Source: Anaerolineales bacterium
GTDB lineage: Bacteria; Chloroflexota; Anaerolineae; Anaerolineales; Villigracilaceae
Assembly: GCA_023382595.1 (NCBI GenBank)
Contig: JAHDWB010000001.1
Coordinates: forward strand, 1,736,001-1,800,000
Length of the DNA: 64,000 nt
Direction: 5' to 3'
Part shown: piece after piece, positions 51,891-61,600 of the stretch
Numbering within the stretch: position 1 is the first letter of the stretch
Layout of the letters: each line of letters opens with the position of its first letter
Notes under the pieces: model-generated
What the model saw: only the letters and a program-made list of their open reading frames with translations
Database searches by the model: none
Told to the model about the DNA's origin: nothing
Program-made: the position numbers and the translations under genes

Positions 51891-54800
51891 ATGGCTGACT
51901 ATCTATTCCGCGGCAAACTTGCCGACCTCGACCCCGACGTCTTCGCTCTGACTCAACTCGAGGCTGAGCGCCAGTACCGCAAACTGATCCTCATCCCGAG
52001 CGAATCGACCGCGCCGATGGCAGTACGCGAGACTTTGATGTCCGCCTTCCAGAACATTTACGCGGAAGGCTACCCCGACGAAGAAACGCGCTGGATGAGC
52101 GAAAAAGAGATCCTCGATTACCCCGCCAGTTTGGGGAATTACCGCCGCAACGGTGACCCGCGCTATTACAAAGGCGTGGAATATGCCAACGTGGTCGAAG
52201 CGCTCGCCCGCCGCCGCGCCGCCGAAGCCTTTGCCGCCAACGGATTTACCGCTGACCAGATTTACGTCAACGTGCAGGCGCTTTCGGGCGGACCCGCCAA
52301 CAATGCCGTGTATCAGGCATTGCTCAGCATCGGTGACACGGTCATGGGACTTGACCTGCTGCACGGCGGACATCTCTCGCACGGCTCACCCGTCAACCGC
52401 AGCGGAAAATGGTTCAACGCTGTGCATTACTCGGTGGATGTGAACGAAAAACTCGATTACGACGCCATCCGCAAACTGGCGAACGAGGCAAAACCCAAAT
52501 TGCTCATCGCTGGCTATTCCTCCTATTCATGGGTTCCCGATTGGAAGAAATTCCGCGAGATCGCCGATGAGGTCGGTGCATACTTCCTCGCGGACATCTC
52601 ACACATCGGCGGCATGGTCGCGGCGGGAGTCGTGCCTTCGCCCATCGGCATCGCGCATGTGGTCATGTCCACCACACATAAATCATTGAACGGACCACGC
52701 GGCGCGGTATTGCTGACCACCGATGGCGCAATCGCAAAGAAAATTGACAAAGCCGTCTTCCCCGGCGAGCAGGGCGGACCGCACGTCAACGTCTTTGCAG
52801 GTTTGGCATTGACCTTCAAACTGGCGCAAACCAAGGAATTCAAAAAATTACAGGCGCAGACCATCAAGAACGCCAAGGCAATGGCAGACCAATTCATCAA
52901 ACGCGGATTGCGCGTGCCCTTCGGCGGCACGGACTGCCACATGCTCAACGTGGATTGTTCCTCCATCATCGGTGAGGACGGCACGAAACTCAGCGGCGAC
53001 CAAGCCGCGCGCATCCTCGACATCGTCGGCGTGGTCGTCAACCGTAACACCATCCCCGGCGACAAGAGCGCGGCGGCGCCTTCGGGCATCCGCCTTGGCA
53101 CGCCGTGGCTCACCCAGCGCGGATTCAACGAAAAGCAATCGCGCCAACTGGCGGACATCATCGCCGATGTTCTGCTGGCGTGCGCGCCTCATGCAGTGGA
53201 CACTGTCCGCAAGGGCAAACAGCGCCGGGCAAAACTCGATTTCAAGGCATTGAACGATGCCAAGTTGAAAGTCCGCAAACTGGCGGAAAGCGCAGGCATT
53301 GACTTCAAAGTGGAGAAGAGCGGATATCCGCACTTCTATTACATCGACGACAAAAGCAAGAGCGGTGTCTTCGAACTGAGCGGACGACGCGTGCGGCAGG
53401 TGCTGGATTTTGCCGTCTCTTGCGATATGTCGTTATTGAAGAAGGGCAAATCACTGGCTGGCACGATCTCGACCCCGGCGGGCGTGTTCCGCTGTGTGCT
53501 GACCTGCGTAGACCAGAACACCTATCAGCTCGAAGTGCCGCCCGCCAAGGCAGGCGTGATCGCCACGTGGCTGCGCGATCTCTCCGACGGTTACATGTCG
53601 TTCAACTTGAACGGCGAGAAGGATTTCAGCACGCGGCGCATTCCGGGTCCGTTCATGGTGGCGGATGTGCGCAAGAGGGACGTCAAATCGAGCGTGCTGG
53701 TCACGGGCAAAGCTGTCAACGTGGACAAGCCTTTTTATATCGGTATCAGCCCGGACGTTAAGCATGATGCGCTGCCGCCTTTCGATTGGATGGATGTCGA
53801 AGGCGAGTTAAAGAAGACTCCGTTGAATCAGACCCATCGAGACCTCGGCGGCAGGATGGTCCCCTTTGCGGGTTGGGAAATGCCGGTGGTGTACACGTCC
53901 ATTTTCGAAGAGCATCTTGCCACGCGGCAGGCGGCGGGACTGTTCGACGTTTCGCACATGGGCGTGTATGACGTGCGCGGCGCGGATGCCGCTTCGTTCC
54001 TCGATACGGTCTGCGGCAATGACTGCGGCGGCTTGACGCCCGGCGAAAGTTTGTACACGCATTTCCTCACGCCCGAAGCGGATGTGATCGACGATACGCT
54101 CGTCTATCGCCGCGGCTGGAATGATTTCCTGGTGGTGGTGAACGCTTCGAACGATGACAAGGACCGCGCGTGGCTGGAAGCGGTGCGCGACGGCACGGTG
54201 CGGATCGACAACAACCGACCGTGGGCGCGGACATATGGCTACAACGCCGAGATCCGCAACCTGCGGGACCCGAAATCTGGTTCAGCAATGAGAGTTGACA
54301 TTGCGCTGCAAGGACCGAAATCCCGCGATATTTTGTTTGCAATGGGCGTGAATGACAAGGATCGCGCGCGCATTATGAAGCTGAAGCGGACCGAGTTGTG
54401 CGATGCCGTCGTTGGCGGTTTCGATCTCATCGTTTCGCGCACGGGCTACACGGGCGAGAAGATGGCGTTCGAGTTGTTCGTCCACCCTGAGCGCGCCGTG
54501 GACTTTTGGCTGGCGGTGATGAAAGCGGGCGAACCGTTCGGCGTGAAGCCCATCGGCTTGGGCGCGCGTGACTCACTGCGCACGGAGGCGGGACTCCCGT
54601 TGTACGGTCATGAAATGGGACTTGGCTCCGGCAAGTTCGATGGACGCGATCTCGGCGTTGCCGAGGGCGGATTTGGTTCGTACGTGAAGACCTACAAGCC
54701 GTGGTTCATCGGGCGCGATGCCTTCGTAGCACGCGAGCAGGGGCGCAAGGGCGTGACCATCCGCTTCCGCTTCGACGACCAGCGCGTGCGTCCGGCGCAC

Positions 54801-55007
54801 AACGGCGACCCCGTGGTGAACGACAAGGGTGAGCGCATCGGCTTCGTGACCTCCTGCGCGATCGACTCGGAACGCTTTATGACCGGTCAAGCCTTCGTGG
54901 AGTTGGCGTACGCGAAACTCGACACGCCCATCCTCATCCATCAGGGCGGGAATATGGAACGTCCGCCCTCCGCGGCGAAGGTGGTGAGCAGGTTTGCGAA
55001 GTTGTAG
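51891..55007 (+). CDS. Fused GlyA-GcvT (SHMT and glycine cleavage T protein)
   Basis: Residues 1-445 form serine hydroxymethyltransferase, with the PLP lysine in STTHKSLNGPRGA (Lys264). SHMT interconverts serine and glycine with THF. Residues 645-1038 form GcvT aminomethyltransferase (SHMGVYDVRGADAASFLDT, TGYTGEKMAFELFV, IGLGARDSLRTEAGLPLYGH), which moves the aminomethyl carbon of glycine to THF. The 200-residue linker has a segment (FELSGRRVRQVLDF, LLKKGKSLAGTI) resembling a degraded GcvT N-terminal domain. ATG at 51891 follows AAAAGGAG. Fusion should channel one-carbon units in C1 metabolism; the rest of the glycine cleavage complex is not present here. Confidence 0.93.
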   Translation: MADYLFRGKLADLDPDVFALTQLEAERQYRKLILIPSESTAPMAVRETLMSAFQNIYAEGYPDEETRWMSEKEILDYPASLGNYRRNGDPRYYKGVEYANVVEALARRRAAEAFAANGFTADQIYVNVQALSGGPANNAVYQALLSIGDTVMGLDLLHGGHLSHGSPVNRSGKWFNAVHYSVDVNEKLDYDAIRKLANEAKPKLLIAGYSSYSWVPDWKKFREIADEVGAYFLADISHIGGMVAAGVVPSPIGIAHVVMSTTHKSLNGPRGAVLLTTDGAIAKKIDKAVFPGEQGGPHVNVFAGLALTFKLAQTKEFKKLQAQTIKNAKAMADQFIKRGLRVPFGGTDCHMLNVDCSSIIGEDGTKLSGDQAARILDIVGVVVNRNTIPGDKSAAAPSGIRLGTPWLTQRGFNEKQSRQLADIIADVLLACAPHAVDTVRKGKQRRAKLDFKALNDAKLKVRKLAESAGIDFKVEKSGYPHFYYIDDKSKSGVFELSGRRVRQVLDFAVSCDMSLLKKGKSLAGTISTPAGVFRCVLTCVDQNTYQLEVPPAKAGVIATWLRDLSDGYMSFNLNGEKDFSTRRIPGPFMVADVRKRDVKSSVLVTGKAVNVDKPFYIGISPDVKHDALPPFDWMDVEGELKKTPLNQTHRDLGGRMVPFAGWEMPVVYTSIFEEHLATRQAAGLFDVSHMGVYDVRGADAASFLDTVCGNDCGGLTPGESLYTHFLTPEADVIDDTLVYRRGWNDFLVVVNASNDDKDRAWLEAVRDGTVRIDNNRPWARTYGYNAEIRNLRDPKSGSAMRVDIALQGPKSRDILFAMGVNDKDRARIMKLKRTELCDAVVGGFDLIVSRTGYTGEKMAFELFVHPERAVDFWLAVMKAGEPFGVKPIGLGARDSLRTEAGLPLYGHEMGLGSGKFDGRDLGVAEGGFGSYVKTYKPWFIGRDAFVAREQGRKGVTIRFRFDDQRVRPAHNGDPVVNDKGERIGFVTSCAIDSERFMTGQAFVELAYAKLDTPILIHQGGNMERPPSAAKVVSRFAKL

Positions 55008-55030
55008 TTGAGAAGAGGAAAGAAGAAAGA

Positions 55031-55062
55031 TGGGACGGCGTGAGTGGGCACGCCGTCCCATA
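55031..55062 (+). terminator. Hairpin after glyA-gcvT
   Basis: A 12-bp perfect stem (ATGGGACGGCGT) with an 8-nt loop lies 23 bp past the stop. The following AATTCAAG is AT-rich but not a T-run. Confidence 0.65.
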
Positions 55063-55159
55063 ATTCAAGTAGAATGTGAAATATCTGAACGTAAACTACT
55101 ATGAACTTTATTTATCCTAAGTGCTAATTATTGTAGAATAATAGATAAAGGATGGGCAA

Positions 55160-57232
55160 ATGATCAAAGATCTTAGGGAAGCCCATAGTTTTGCAAATCT
55201 AAAAAAAGCTTGGAAAAGAATAACAAGAAGTCATGAAGCCTATTACAAAGGCTATTTTAGACATATATATCGAGCTTATGAAATTGCGGTTGACGATAAT
55301 CTCAATGATCTCCGCTCAAGATTGTTGAATAATACATACCAACCTGCTCATGCAATTAAGATTTTTCTGCCTAAAAAATCAGGCTTACAAAGGGTGTATA
55401 CATTACTGAGTGTAGAAGATCAAATTATTTACCAAGCGCTAGTTAATATTGTTGCTGAGAGACTAGCGCCAAAAATGCGCCCAAGATACTTCAAAGAAGT
55501 ATTTGGCCATGTATATGCTGGGTCGAATAGCCTGTATTTTTATCGCGACTGGAAAATTGGGCATGAAAAGTTTAGCTCGGAAATTAGAAAGGTTTACAAG
55601 CAAGGTTTTAATTACACTGCTTCTTTCGACCTAACAGCATGTTATGACAGCATTGACCATTCTGTTCTAGGTTACTTTTTAGTAGATTTAGGGCTTAAAA
55701 AAGAATTTACAGATAAGCTAACAAATTACCTCCGACATTGGACTGCTGATACAGGAACAGCACAAATTTATCAAGGTCATGGTATTCCACAAGGACCAAT
55801 ATCCTCTGGGTTGTTAGCTGAAGTAGTTCTCAGATATTTTGATGAAAACCGTTCCACAAAACCAAGGGCATGGCGTTATTTTCGATATGTTGACGATATA
55901 CGTTTTTTTGCTAAAAACGAGAGCGATTTACGCTCCATGCTTCTTGAAATGGATATGTTAAGTAAACAAATCGGTTTATTCCCTCAAAGTGGAAAAATTG
56001 ATATTCATAAAGTTTCAAATATTGAAGAAGAAATAAAATCTCTAACATATCCACCAGAAGTTGTCGTAAACAAAAAGAAAATAAATAAAAAGAAGGTCGA
56101 AAAAAGGTTGTTTGAACTTACATCAAAATATGAGATTAAAAACGAAACCAGATTTAAATTCGTTTTAGGAAGTGCCGAACCTTCATCAAAATTAAGTAGC
56201 AGGTTGTTGATTCTTGCGCAAAAATATCCCCATCTTTATTTTTCAATTTTTAACTATTTTGATGGATATCAACAATTCCCTAAAAAGCTAACGGAAAATT
56301 TTCTGCGGTTACTTAAAGAAAATCCCTTATACCCTGCATTCACAGCCTATGGATTAAAAGCGTTGGATCAAAGATTTCATGGGGACTTATGGCCTAAAAT
56401 AGAACAATATCTTGCTGGTTTAATAAAAGATAGTGATGCCAATGTTGAAGTACGGGCTGCCGCGATAGCAATACTCGTCAAGAAGGGATGCTTATCATGG
56501 CAGGAAATAAATGCTAATCTGATGAATAATCACTATGGATGGTGGTACAGAGCCGAAGTGTTTAAACAATTAGATATTTCTAAATATGGTCAACCATCTT
56601 ATGAAGATATATCGAACAGACTTCTTCGAGATCGCTCGTTAGATGTTAGCCTAGTTGCCGTAGATGCCATTGGAAAAAACTCTTTAAATGTTACTGAGCG
56701 AATAGACAAGATTAACGAAACTGCACAAATATCATTAAAAGTTTTGCGCCTAATTGGCAAAAGGCGCGGAAGTAATTCGCTGGTTGCCGATGTTATGAAG
56801 GAATTGTTCGGTAATTCAATGAGTATTATTGATTGGAAGCAAGTGTTCGGAAGGCATTACAAAGGAAATTTATCAAAGTTTATTCAATTAAGAGCGTATG
56901 GAAATACAGATGCAACGGCATGGGTTAACTTGTTAGACTCCTTTCATGACGACATATTAGATAGCTTGTTTGCCCATGAAGGAGGAGCAATAGGAAATTA
57001 TCAACATGGAAATATCGGTGGTATTTTTACAAAGGGTAATTCTTTTAATAAAAAATACCCTCATACTTTTCGTGCTTTTTATAAAGTTCATGAAATGAGG
57101 CTGGAATCTGCTCTTTCTCATTCTAGAGTGAAAAGGAGCGGTAAACGTACTAGATTTATTTCTCACGATTTTATTTCCGAAATTTCCCCCCAATTAGAGA
57201 TGGCATACAGGGAGATTTGGAGAAAATGGTAG
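55160..57232 (+). CDS. Abi/UG-type reverse transcriptase with C-terminal HEPN-like domain
   Basis: The 690-residue protein has RT motifs: A (FDLTACYDSIDH, 156-167), B (GHGIPQGPISSGLL, 206-219) and the catalytic YVDD (243-246). There is no maturase domain and no group II intron sequence beside it, unlike mobile introns. Residues about 310-600 are helical repeats of HEAT or alpha-Rep type (VEVRAAAIAILVKKG, LDVSLVAVDAIGKNS). The C-terminus has Arg647-x6-His654 (RLESALSH) with conserved surroundings, as in HEPN RNases. This layout recalls AbiA-like abortive-infection RTs. RBS AAAGGATGGG precedes ATG. The gene is AT-rich, an acquisition sign. Confidence 0.85.
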   Translation: MIKDLREAHSFANLKKAWKRITRSHEAYYKGYFRHIYRAYEIAVDDNLNDLRSRLLNNTYQPAHAIKIFLPKKSGLQRVYTLLSVEDQIIYQALVNIVAERLAPKMRPRYFKEVFGHVYAGSNSLYFYRDWKIGHEKFSSEIRKVYKQGFNYTASFDLTACYDSIDHSVLGYFLVDLGLKKEFTDKLTNYLRHWTADTGTAQIYQGHGIPQGPISSGLLAEVVLRYFDENRSTKPRAWRYFRYVDDIRFFAKNESDLRSMLLEMDMLSKQIGLFPQSGKIDIHKVSNIEEEIKSLTYPPEVVVNKKKINKKKVEKRLFELTSKYEIKNETRFKFVLGSAEPSSKLSSRLLILAQKYPHLYFSIFNYFDGYQQFPKKLTENFLRLLKENPLYPAFTAYGLKALDQRFHGDLWPKIEQYLAGLIKDSDANVEVRAAAIAILVKKGCLSWQEINANLMNNHYGWWYRAEVFKQLDISKYGQPSYEDISNRLLRDRSLDVSLVAVDAIGKNSLNVTERIDKINETAQISLKVLRLIGKRRGSNSLVADVMKELFGNSMSIIDWKQVFGRHYKGNLSKFIQLRAYGNTDATAWVNLLDSFHDDILDSLFAHEGGAIGNYQHGNIGGIFTKGNSFNKKYPHTFRAFYKVHEMRLESALSHSRVKRSGKRTRFISHDFISEISPQLEMAYREIWRKW

Positions 57233-57297
57233 TGTAATAATCGGCGTGAGCGTGAGACCTCTCCCTGATTAGCGTAACAATCGGCATGTCCGCTTGC

Positions 57298-57317
57298 CCC
57301 TCTCCCACGGGAGAGGG
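57298..57317. repeat. CCCTCTCCC palindrome
   Basis: Nine-base arms CCCTCTCCC/GGGAGAGGG with an AC spacer lie 65 bp after the RT stop. It may terminate the RT transcript. Similar palindromes are dispersed in many GC-rich genomes, so a repeat element is equally possible. Confidence 0.5.
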
Positions 57318-57398
57318 TATGGGCATGGTTTCTTTTCATTGAAACGGTAGGCTGGGTTTTCAAGTCAATGTTTGTTTGAGAAGTAGTAAAATAGCGCC

Positions 57399-57677
57399 AT
57401 GAACAAAAAGCATATTGGAAGCGATTTTGATAATTTTCTCGAAGAAGAAAACATTGATACGACAAATATTGCCGCTATTAAACACGTCATTGCCTATCAG
57501 ATCGCTGAAGAAATGAAGAAGAAAAAACTCAGCAAGACCGAAATGGCAAGCCGCATGAAGACCAGCCGCGCCGCATTGGAACGCCTGCTCGACCCGAATA
57601 ATGCCTCGATCACATTGGTCACGCTCGAACGCGCCGCGTCCGCGTTGGGGAAGAAGTTGAAAGTTCAGTTGGCGTGA
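57399..57677 (+). CDS. XRE/HigA-like HTH regulator, orphan antitoxin-like
   Basis: The 92-residue protein has an XRE helix-turn-helix (IAEEMKKKKLSKTEMASRMK, then TSRAALERLLDPNNASITLV), as in HigA2-type antitoxins. HTH antitoxins usually have a toxin gene next to them. None is seen here: the upstream gene is the RT and the downstream one is a membrane protein. It could regulate the RT gene or be a leftover of a lost toxin pair. Confidence 0.75.
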   Translation: MNKKHIGSDFDNFLEEENIDTTNIAAIKHVIAYQIAEEMKKKKLSKTEMASRMKTSRAALERLLDPNNASITLVTLERAASALGKKLKVQLA

Positions 57678-57823
57678 TCATCGACACAGCGGTTTGACAT
57701 CTCCTTCTCCACAACGTCCCCTTGTTGGATTTGGGGAAGGCTGATGCAGTCTCCAAGGCTGAAGACCGCGACGCGCAAACAAAACCCCGGGGTTAATCAT
57801 CAAAACGAATACAAGGTGAAATC

Positions 57824-58597
57824 ATGAAACTCATCCGCACCCTGACCCTCCTCGGCGGCTTGCTCGTACTGGCATTTGCCTCCGGCTTCATCTTCCGGCT
57901 GCCCTTCGCCACCGCCATCTGGCCCTGGGACGACGGGCGCTACTCCTATCTCTTTATCGGCTCGATCCTGGCGGCGGTCAGCGCGGCGGCGATCTGGATC
58001 GGCTGGTCGGGAGAACTGGCGGCTCTGCCTGCGGGGTCGCTCAACGTATTCGTCATCGGGCTCACCACCTGCGTCTATTTTTTCAACCTCGCCGCGCAGG
58101 GACGTTCCGGCATGTTCCTTTTTGGCATCGCCTCCGTGCTGATGACGGTGGCAAGCGGCGCGGCGTTCTTCTGGAGCCGCCGCCTGTCCCTCACCGACCA
58201 GCGTCCCACGCCCAAACTTGTCCGCGTTTCATTCGGGATCTTCATCGCCTCGCTCTTTCTCGCAGGCGGAGCGCTGGTTCTGCGTCTGCCAGTCTTCCCA
58301 TGGGACTTGAACCCCGATTCCTCCGTCATTTTTGGCTGTATCTTCCTGGGCGACGCCTTTTACTTCCTATACGGCTTGTACCGTCCCGTCTGGGGCAATG
58401 CCTGCGGGCAGCTGCTCAGCTTCCTCGCCTACGACCTCGTGCTCATCGTCCCATTCATCGCCCTGTTCGACACCGTCCCGCCCGAACGCATGCTCAACCT
58501 CATCGTATACATCGCCGTGCTGGTCTACAGCGGCGGACTGGCGGTCTATTACCTGTTCATCCACCCGTCAACGCGCTTCTCCCTTCGCAGTTCCTGA
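57824..58597 (+). CDS. Polytopic membrane protein, 257 aa
   Basis: About seven or eight hydrophobic helices fill the 257 residues (TLLGGLLVLAFASGFIF, then SYLFIGSILAAVSAAAIWIG). FRLPFATAIWPWDDGR and LRLPVFPWDLNPDSS are two similar loops starting equivalent halves, which indicates an internal duplication. No family is recognised. It ends 3 bp before the convergent cyclase gene. Confidence 0.7.
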   Translation: MKLIRTLTLLGGLLVLAFASGFIFRLPFATAIWPWDDGRYSYLFIGSILAAVSAAAIWIGWSGELAALPAGSLNVFVIGLTTCVYFFNLAAQGRSGMFLFGIASVLMTVASGAAFFWSRRLSLTDQRPTPKLVRVSFGIFIASLFLAGGALVLRLPVFPWDLNPDSSVIFGCIFLGDAFYFLYGLYRPVWGNACGQLLSFLAYDLVLIVPFIALFDTVPPERMLNLIVYIAVLVYSGGLAVYYLFIHPSTRFSLRSS

Positions 58598-58600
58598 AAT

Positions 58601-61600
58601 TCACCCCAGCAGGGACTTTACCCGCTCCGCCTCATAATGGACCTCGAGCCTATTGAACAGTTCCAGCGAGCGGGTCAACGCTGTAATTTTTTCCTCTCCG
58701 CTCAAAATATGATGACCGAGATACATCAACGCGCGTGCCTGTTCGTAAGGCATGTTCGCTCGTTCCGCCTCCGCCAGTGATGCTTCCCATTCACGGCGCG
58801 CCTTTTCGGGGTTTCCATCCAGCCAGTGGAACCAGCCTTGATACAACGTCAAACGCGGCGTTCCGAGCGGAAAAACTCCCGCAAATTTCCCCATTGCCTT
58901 GCAGGCTTTTTGCGCGGACGCGCGTTGCTTCGCGTCTCCCAGTTCCCATGCGCTGAGGAAGACCTCTGCCACACCTGCGTAACCTTCGATGGCGTAGGGA
59001 GCCGTCGGGTTGCCGGAGGTCTTTTTGGCGGTGGCAGTTGCCAGATCCAGAGCGCGAAGCGGATCGTTATTCTGCCAGTATGCCAGCGCAAGCGCACCGG
59101 AGGCGCGGATGTCGCTGGCGAGGTCGATATTCTGTTCCAACAATTGTAGGGATGTTTCGTATCCTTCAATGGCTTCAGCAAGCGTGCCCGCTTTGGACTG
59201 TCTCAAAATAATCTCGGCACGCAGGGTGTGCGACCAAACCTGCGGGATGACATCTTTGCGTCGGGTCGCGCGTTCCAATACTTCCGGGATGGTTTCCAGC
59301 CCATAGCCGAACTCGCCCTGATGAAAGAGCATGATCGAAAGGATCGACTTGCTCTCGTCATAATGGCGCATGTCACCGATGCGGGCGTCGATCTCGATGG
59401 CTTCCCTGATGCTTTTTATGCCGTCGTCCCACAGCGCCGCGCCGAGTTCGTAGATGGCACAGCCAGCCAGCGCGTACGAGAGGGCGGGCAGGTCGTTGAC
59501 ATCGCGTCCCATGGCGTGGGAGCGGTCGCGATAGGCGGTTGCCCAATCATGCTTCGGCAGGACGCCGGATACAACGCACATGCTGGCATAACTGCGGACG
59601 AGGCTTGGGGACTTCAACCTCGACCGTTCCGCGAGATTAAGCCCGGAGAGAACACTGGAGATCAGCATGACAGGCTGGTTCATCTGGAAATAGATCTGCC
59701 CGATGCGCACGAATGCCATGGCGCCTTCCAGTAGTCTTGCTGTTTCGGTGTTGTCGAGATAGCTGGGCAGCGGCGCATCTTCGATGGGTTTGGGCTTTAC
59801 GCGGAAGCGCACCTGCTTGATTGCCTCTCCCAGCAGGCTGGCGACCATCCCAAAGCCTTTATCGGATGTTTTCCAGCCCAGAATGTTCAACGCCCGTTTG
59901 AGATGCGCAAGGCTGTGAGGGAGTTCGCCCAATCCGTAATGCGCCTCCGCCAGTTGACGTTCCCAGTGCGCACGCTGCAATGCTGTCACCTGCACCTCGC
60001 CGCTTTTTGTCAGACGTAGCGCCTCCTCGAAGAATTCAATGGCTTCGCGGTTCGCGAAGTTGCGCATGGCTTGTTCGCCTGCTTTTTCAAGATACTCCAC
60101 CGCTTTGTGCTGGTTTTTCGCATTGAGCCAATGATAGGCAAGTACGCCGTAATATGGCGAGAGATCATCCGCGAATGCCTGTTCGTACCAGTTCGCCACC
60201 GCTTGGTGGAATGCCTGACGCTGGGAAAAGGTCATCAGGTTGTATGCTACTTCCTGCGTGATGACATGCTTGAAGAGATAGGTCAGGTCGGGGATCTCGC
60301 TGTTGAGCGGCGTGAAATCCAATTTCCGCAGATATTCAAAGTAAGTACCGATCCGCGGCTTGTCCGAAGCGAGCGGATAGATCTCGTGCACGGCGCGCAG
60401 GGCAAAGATGCGCCCCACCACGCTGGCGGCTTTGAGCGCAAGTTGATGTGACGGCGGGAGGCGGTCGATGCGGCTTCTCACCACCCCCTGCACCGTATCG
60501 GGGAAGTTCAAGGCGCGCAGGTCAGATTCGGGCGCGACCCAGCACTCTCCATTCTCCACGCGGATGACCCCACTCTCGTGCAGGGTCGATGCCAGTTCCT
60601 CGCTGAAGAAGGGATGCCCCTCCGCCTTGCTCAGGATCAGTTGCATCACTTGTTCCGGCAGACGTTTCACGTTCAACCGCTGGCAGATCAACGCCTCGAT
60701 ATCCGCCTGATTCATCTGGTCAAGCAGAATGTGACGCGTCTGATCTTGATCGAGGATGATCCCGAGATACTCGGAGGTATCCTCCCTCATGCGGCGCGTC
60801 GTGATCGCGACCATGATGTTTGTGAGACTGCGGGTCGCCTCCACCGCCAATGCAAGTGAGGATGAATCGAACCAGTGTGTGTCTTCCAATACCAACAGTT
60901 TGGGTGCATCGCCGATGAACAGCCTCAGGGTGGCGATCAGCAGGCTGCGCGTGTTTTCGGCGCGCACCTGTCCGGTCATTTGTTTGGTGAGGGAATTGTC
61001 CTGGGTATCAAGGCTCAGCACAGGGGAGAGAAGAGGCGCACGATCCAGCAGGCTGGCATCATGTGCCCGTAACCACTCCCGTGCTTTTTCGCGGCGGCGC
61101 TCGCCGTCGTCCGCCGCATCCAGCCCGAGGATGGCTTCGAAGACGGGACGCCAGGCATGATATGGCGTGGATTGCTCGATGGCATATCCTGCGCCGACCA
61201 CAATGGGGATGGCATTCTCCTGTGCATGTACGATCAGGTCGCTTATCAGGCGCGATTTTCCAATACCCGCCTCTCCCTCGATCACCACCACATTGCTGGA
61301 GTTTGCATCGATCTGTTGAAGCATGTCCTTCAGGAGCGCGCGCTCGGCTTCCCGCCCGATGATCTTTGATGCCGAGAAAAGCTTATCGGTGCGGGATGCA
61401 TTTTTTGTGTCAATGGTCTCGAAGATCGTTACAGGCTTCGAGAGACCCTTGATGCTTACCTCGTCAACAGGTTTCCACTGGTAGCTGCTGCGGGTCGCAT
61501 CCGCGATGCGCTGGGTGACGAGCATCGTGCCGGGTGCGGCGATTTGCATCAGGCGTGCCGCAACATTCACTTCATTGCCAATGACCGAGAATTTGCGCCA

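Noticed and set aside
55063-55159. Structured RNA for a retron or DRT-type RT
   Set aside because: The 97-bp gap before the RT has only a 6-bp AT hairpin (ATTATT/AATAAT) and no msr/msd-like structure. It is too short for the larger RNAs of known systems, though one could lie elsewhere.
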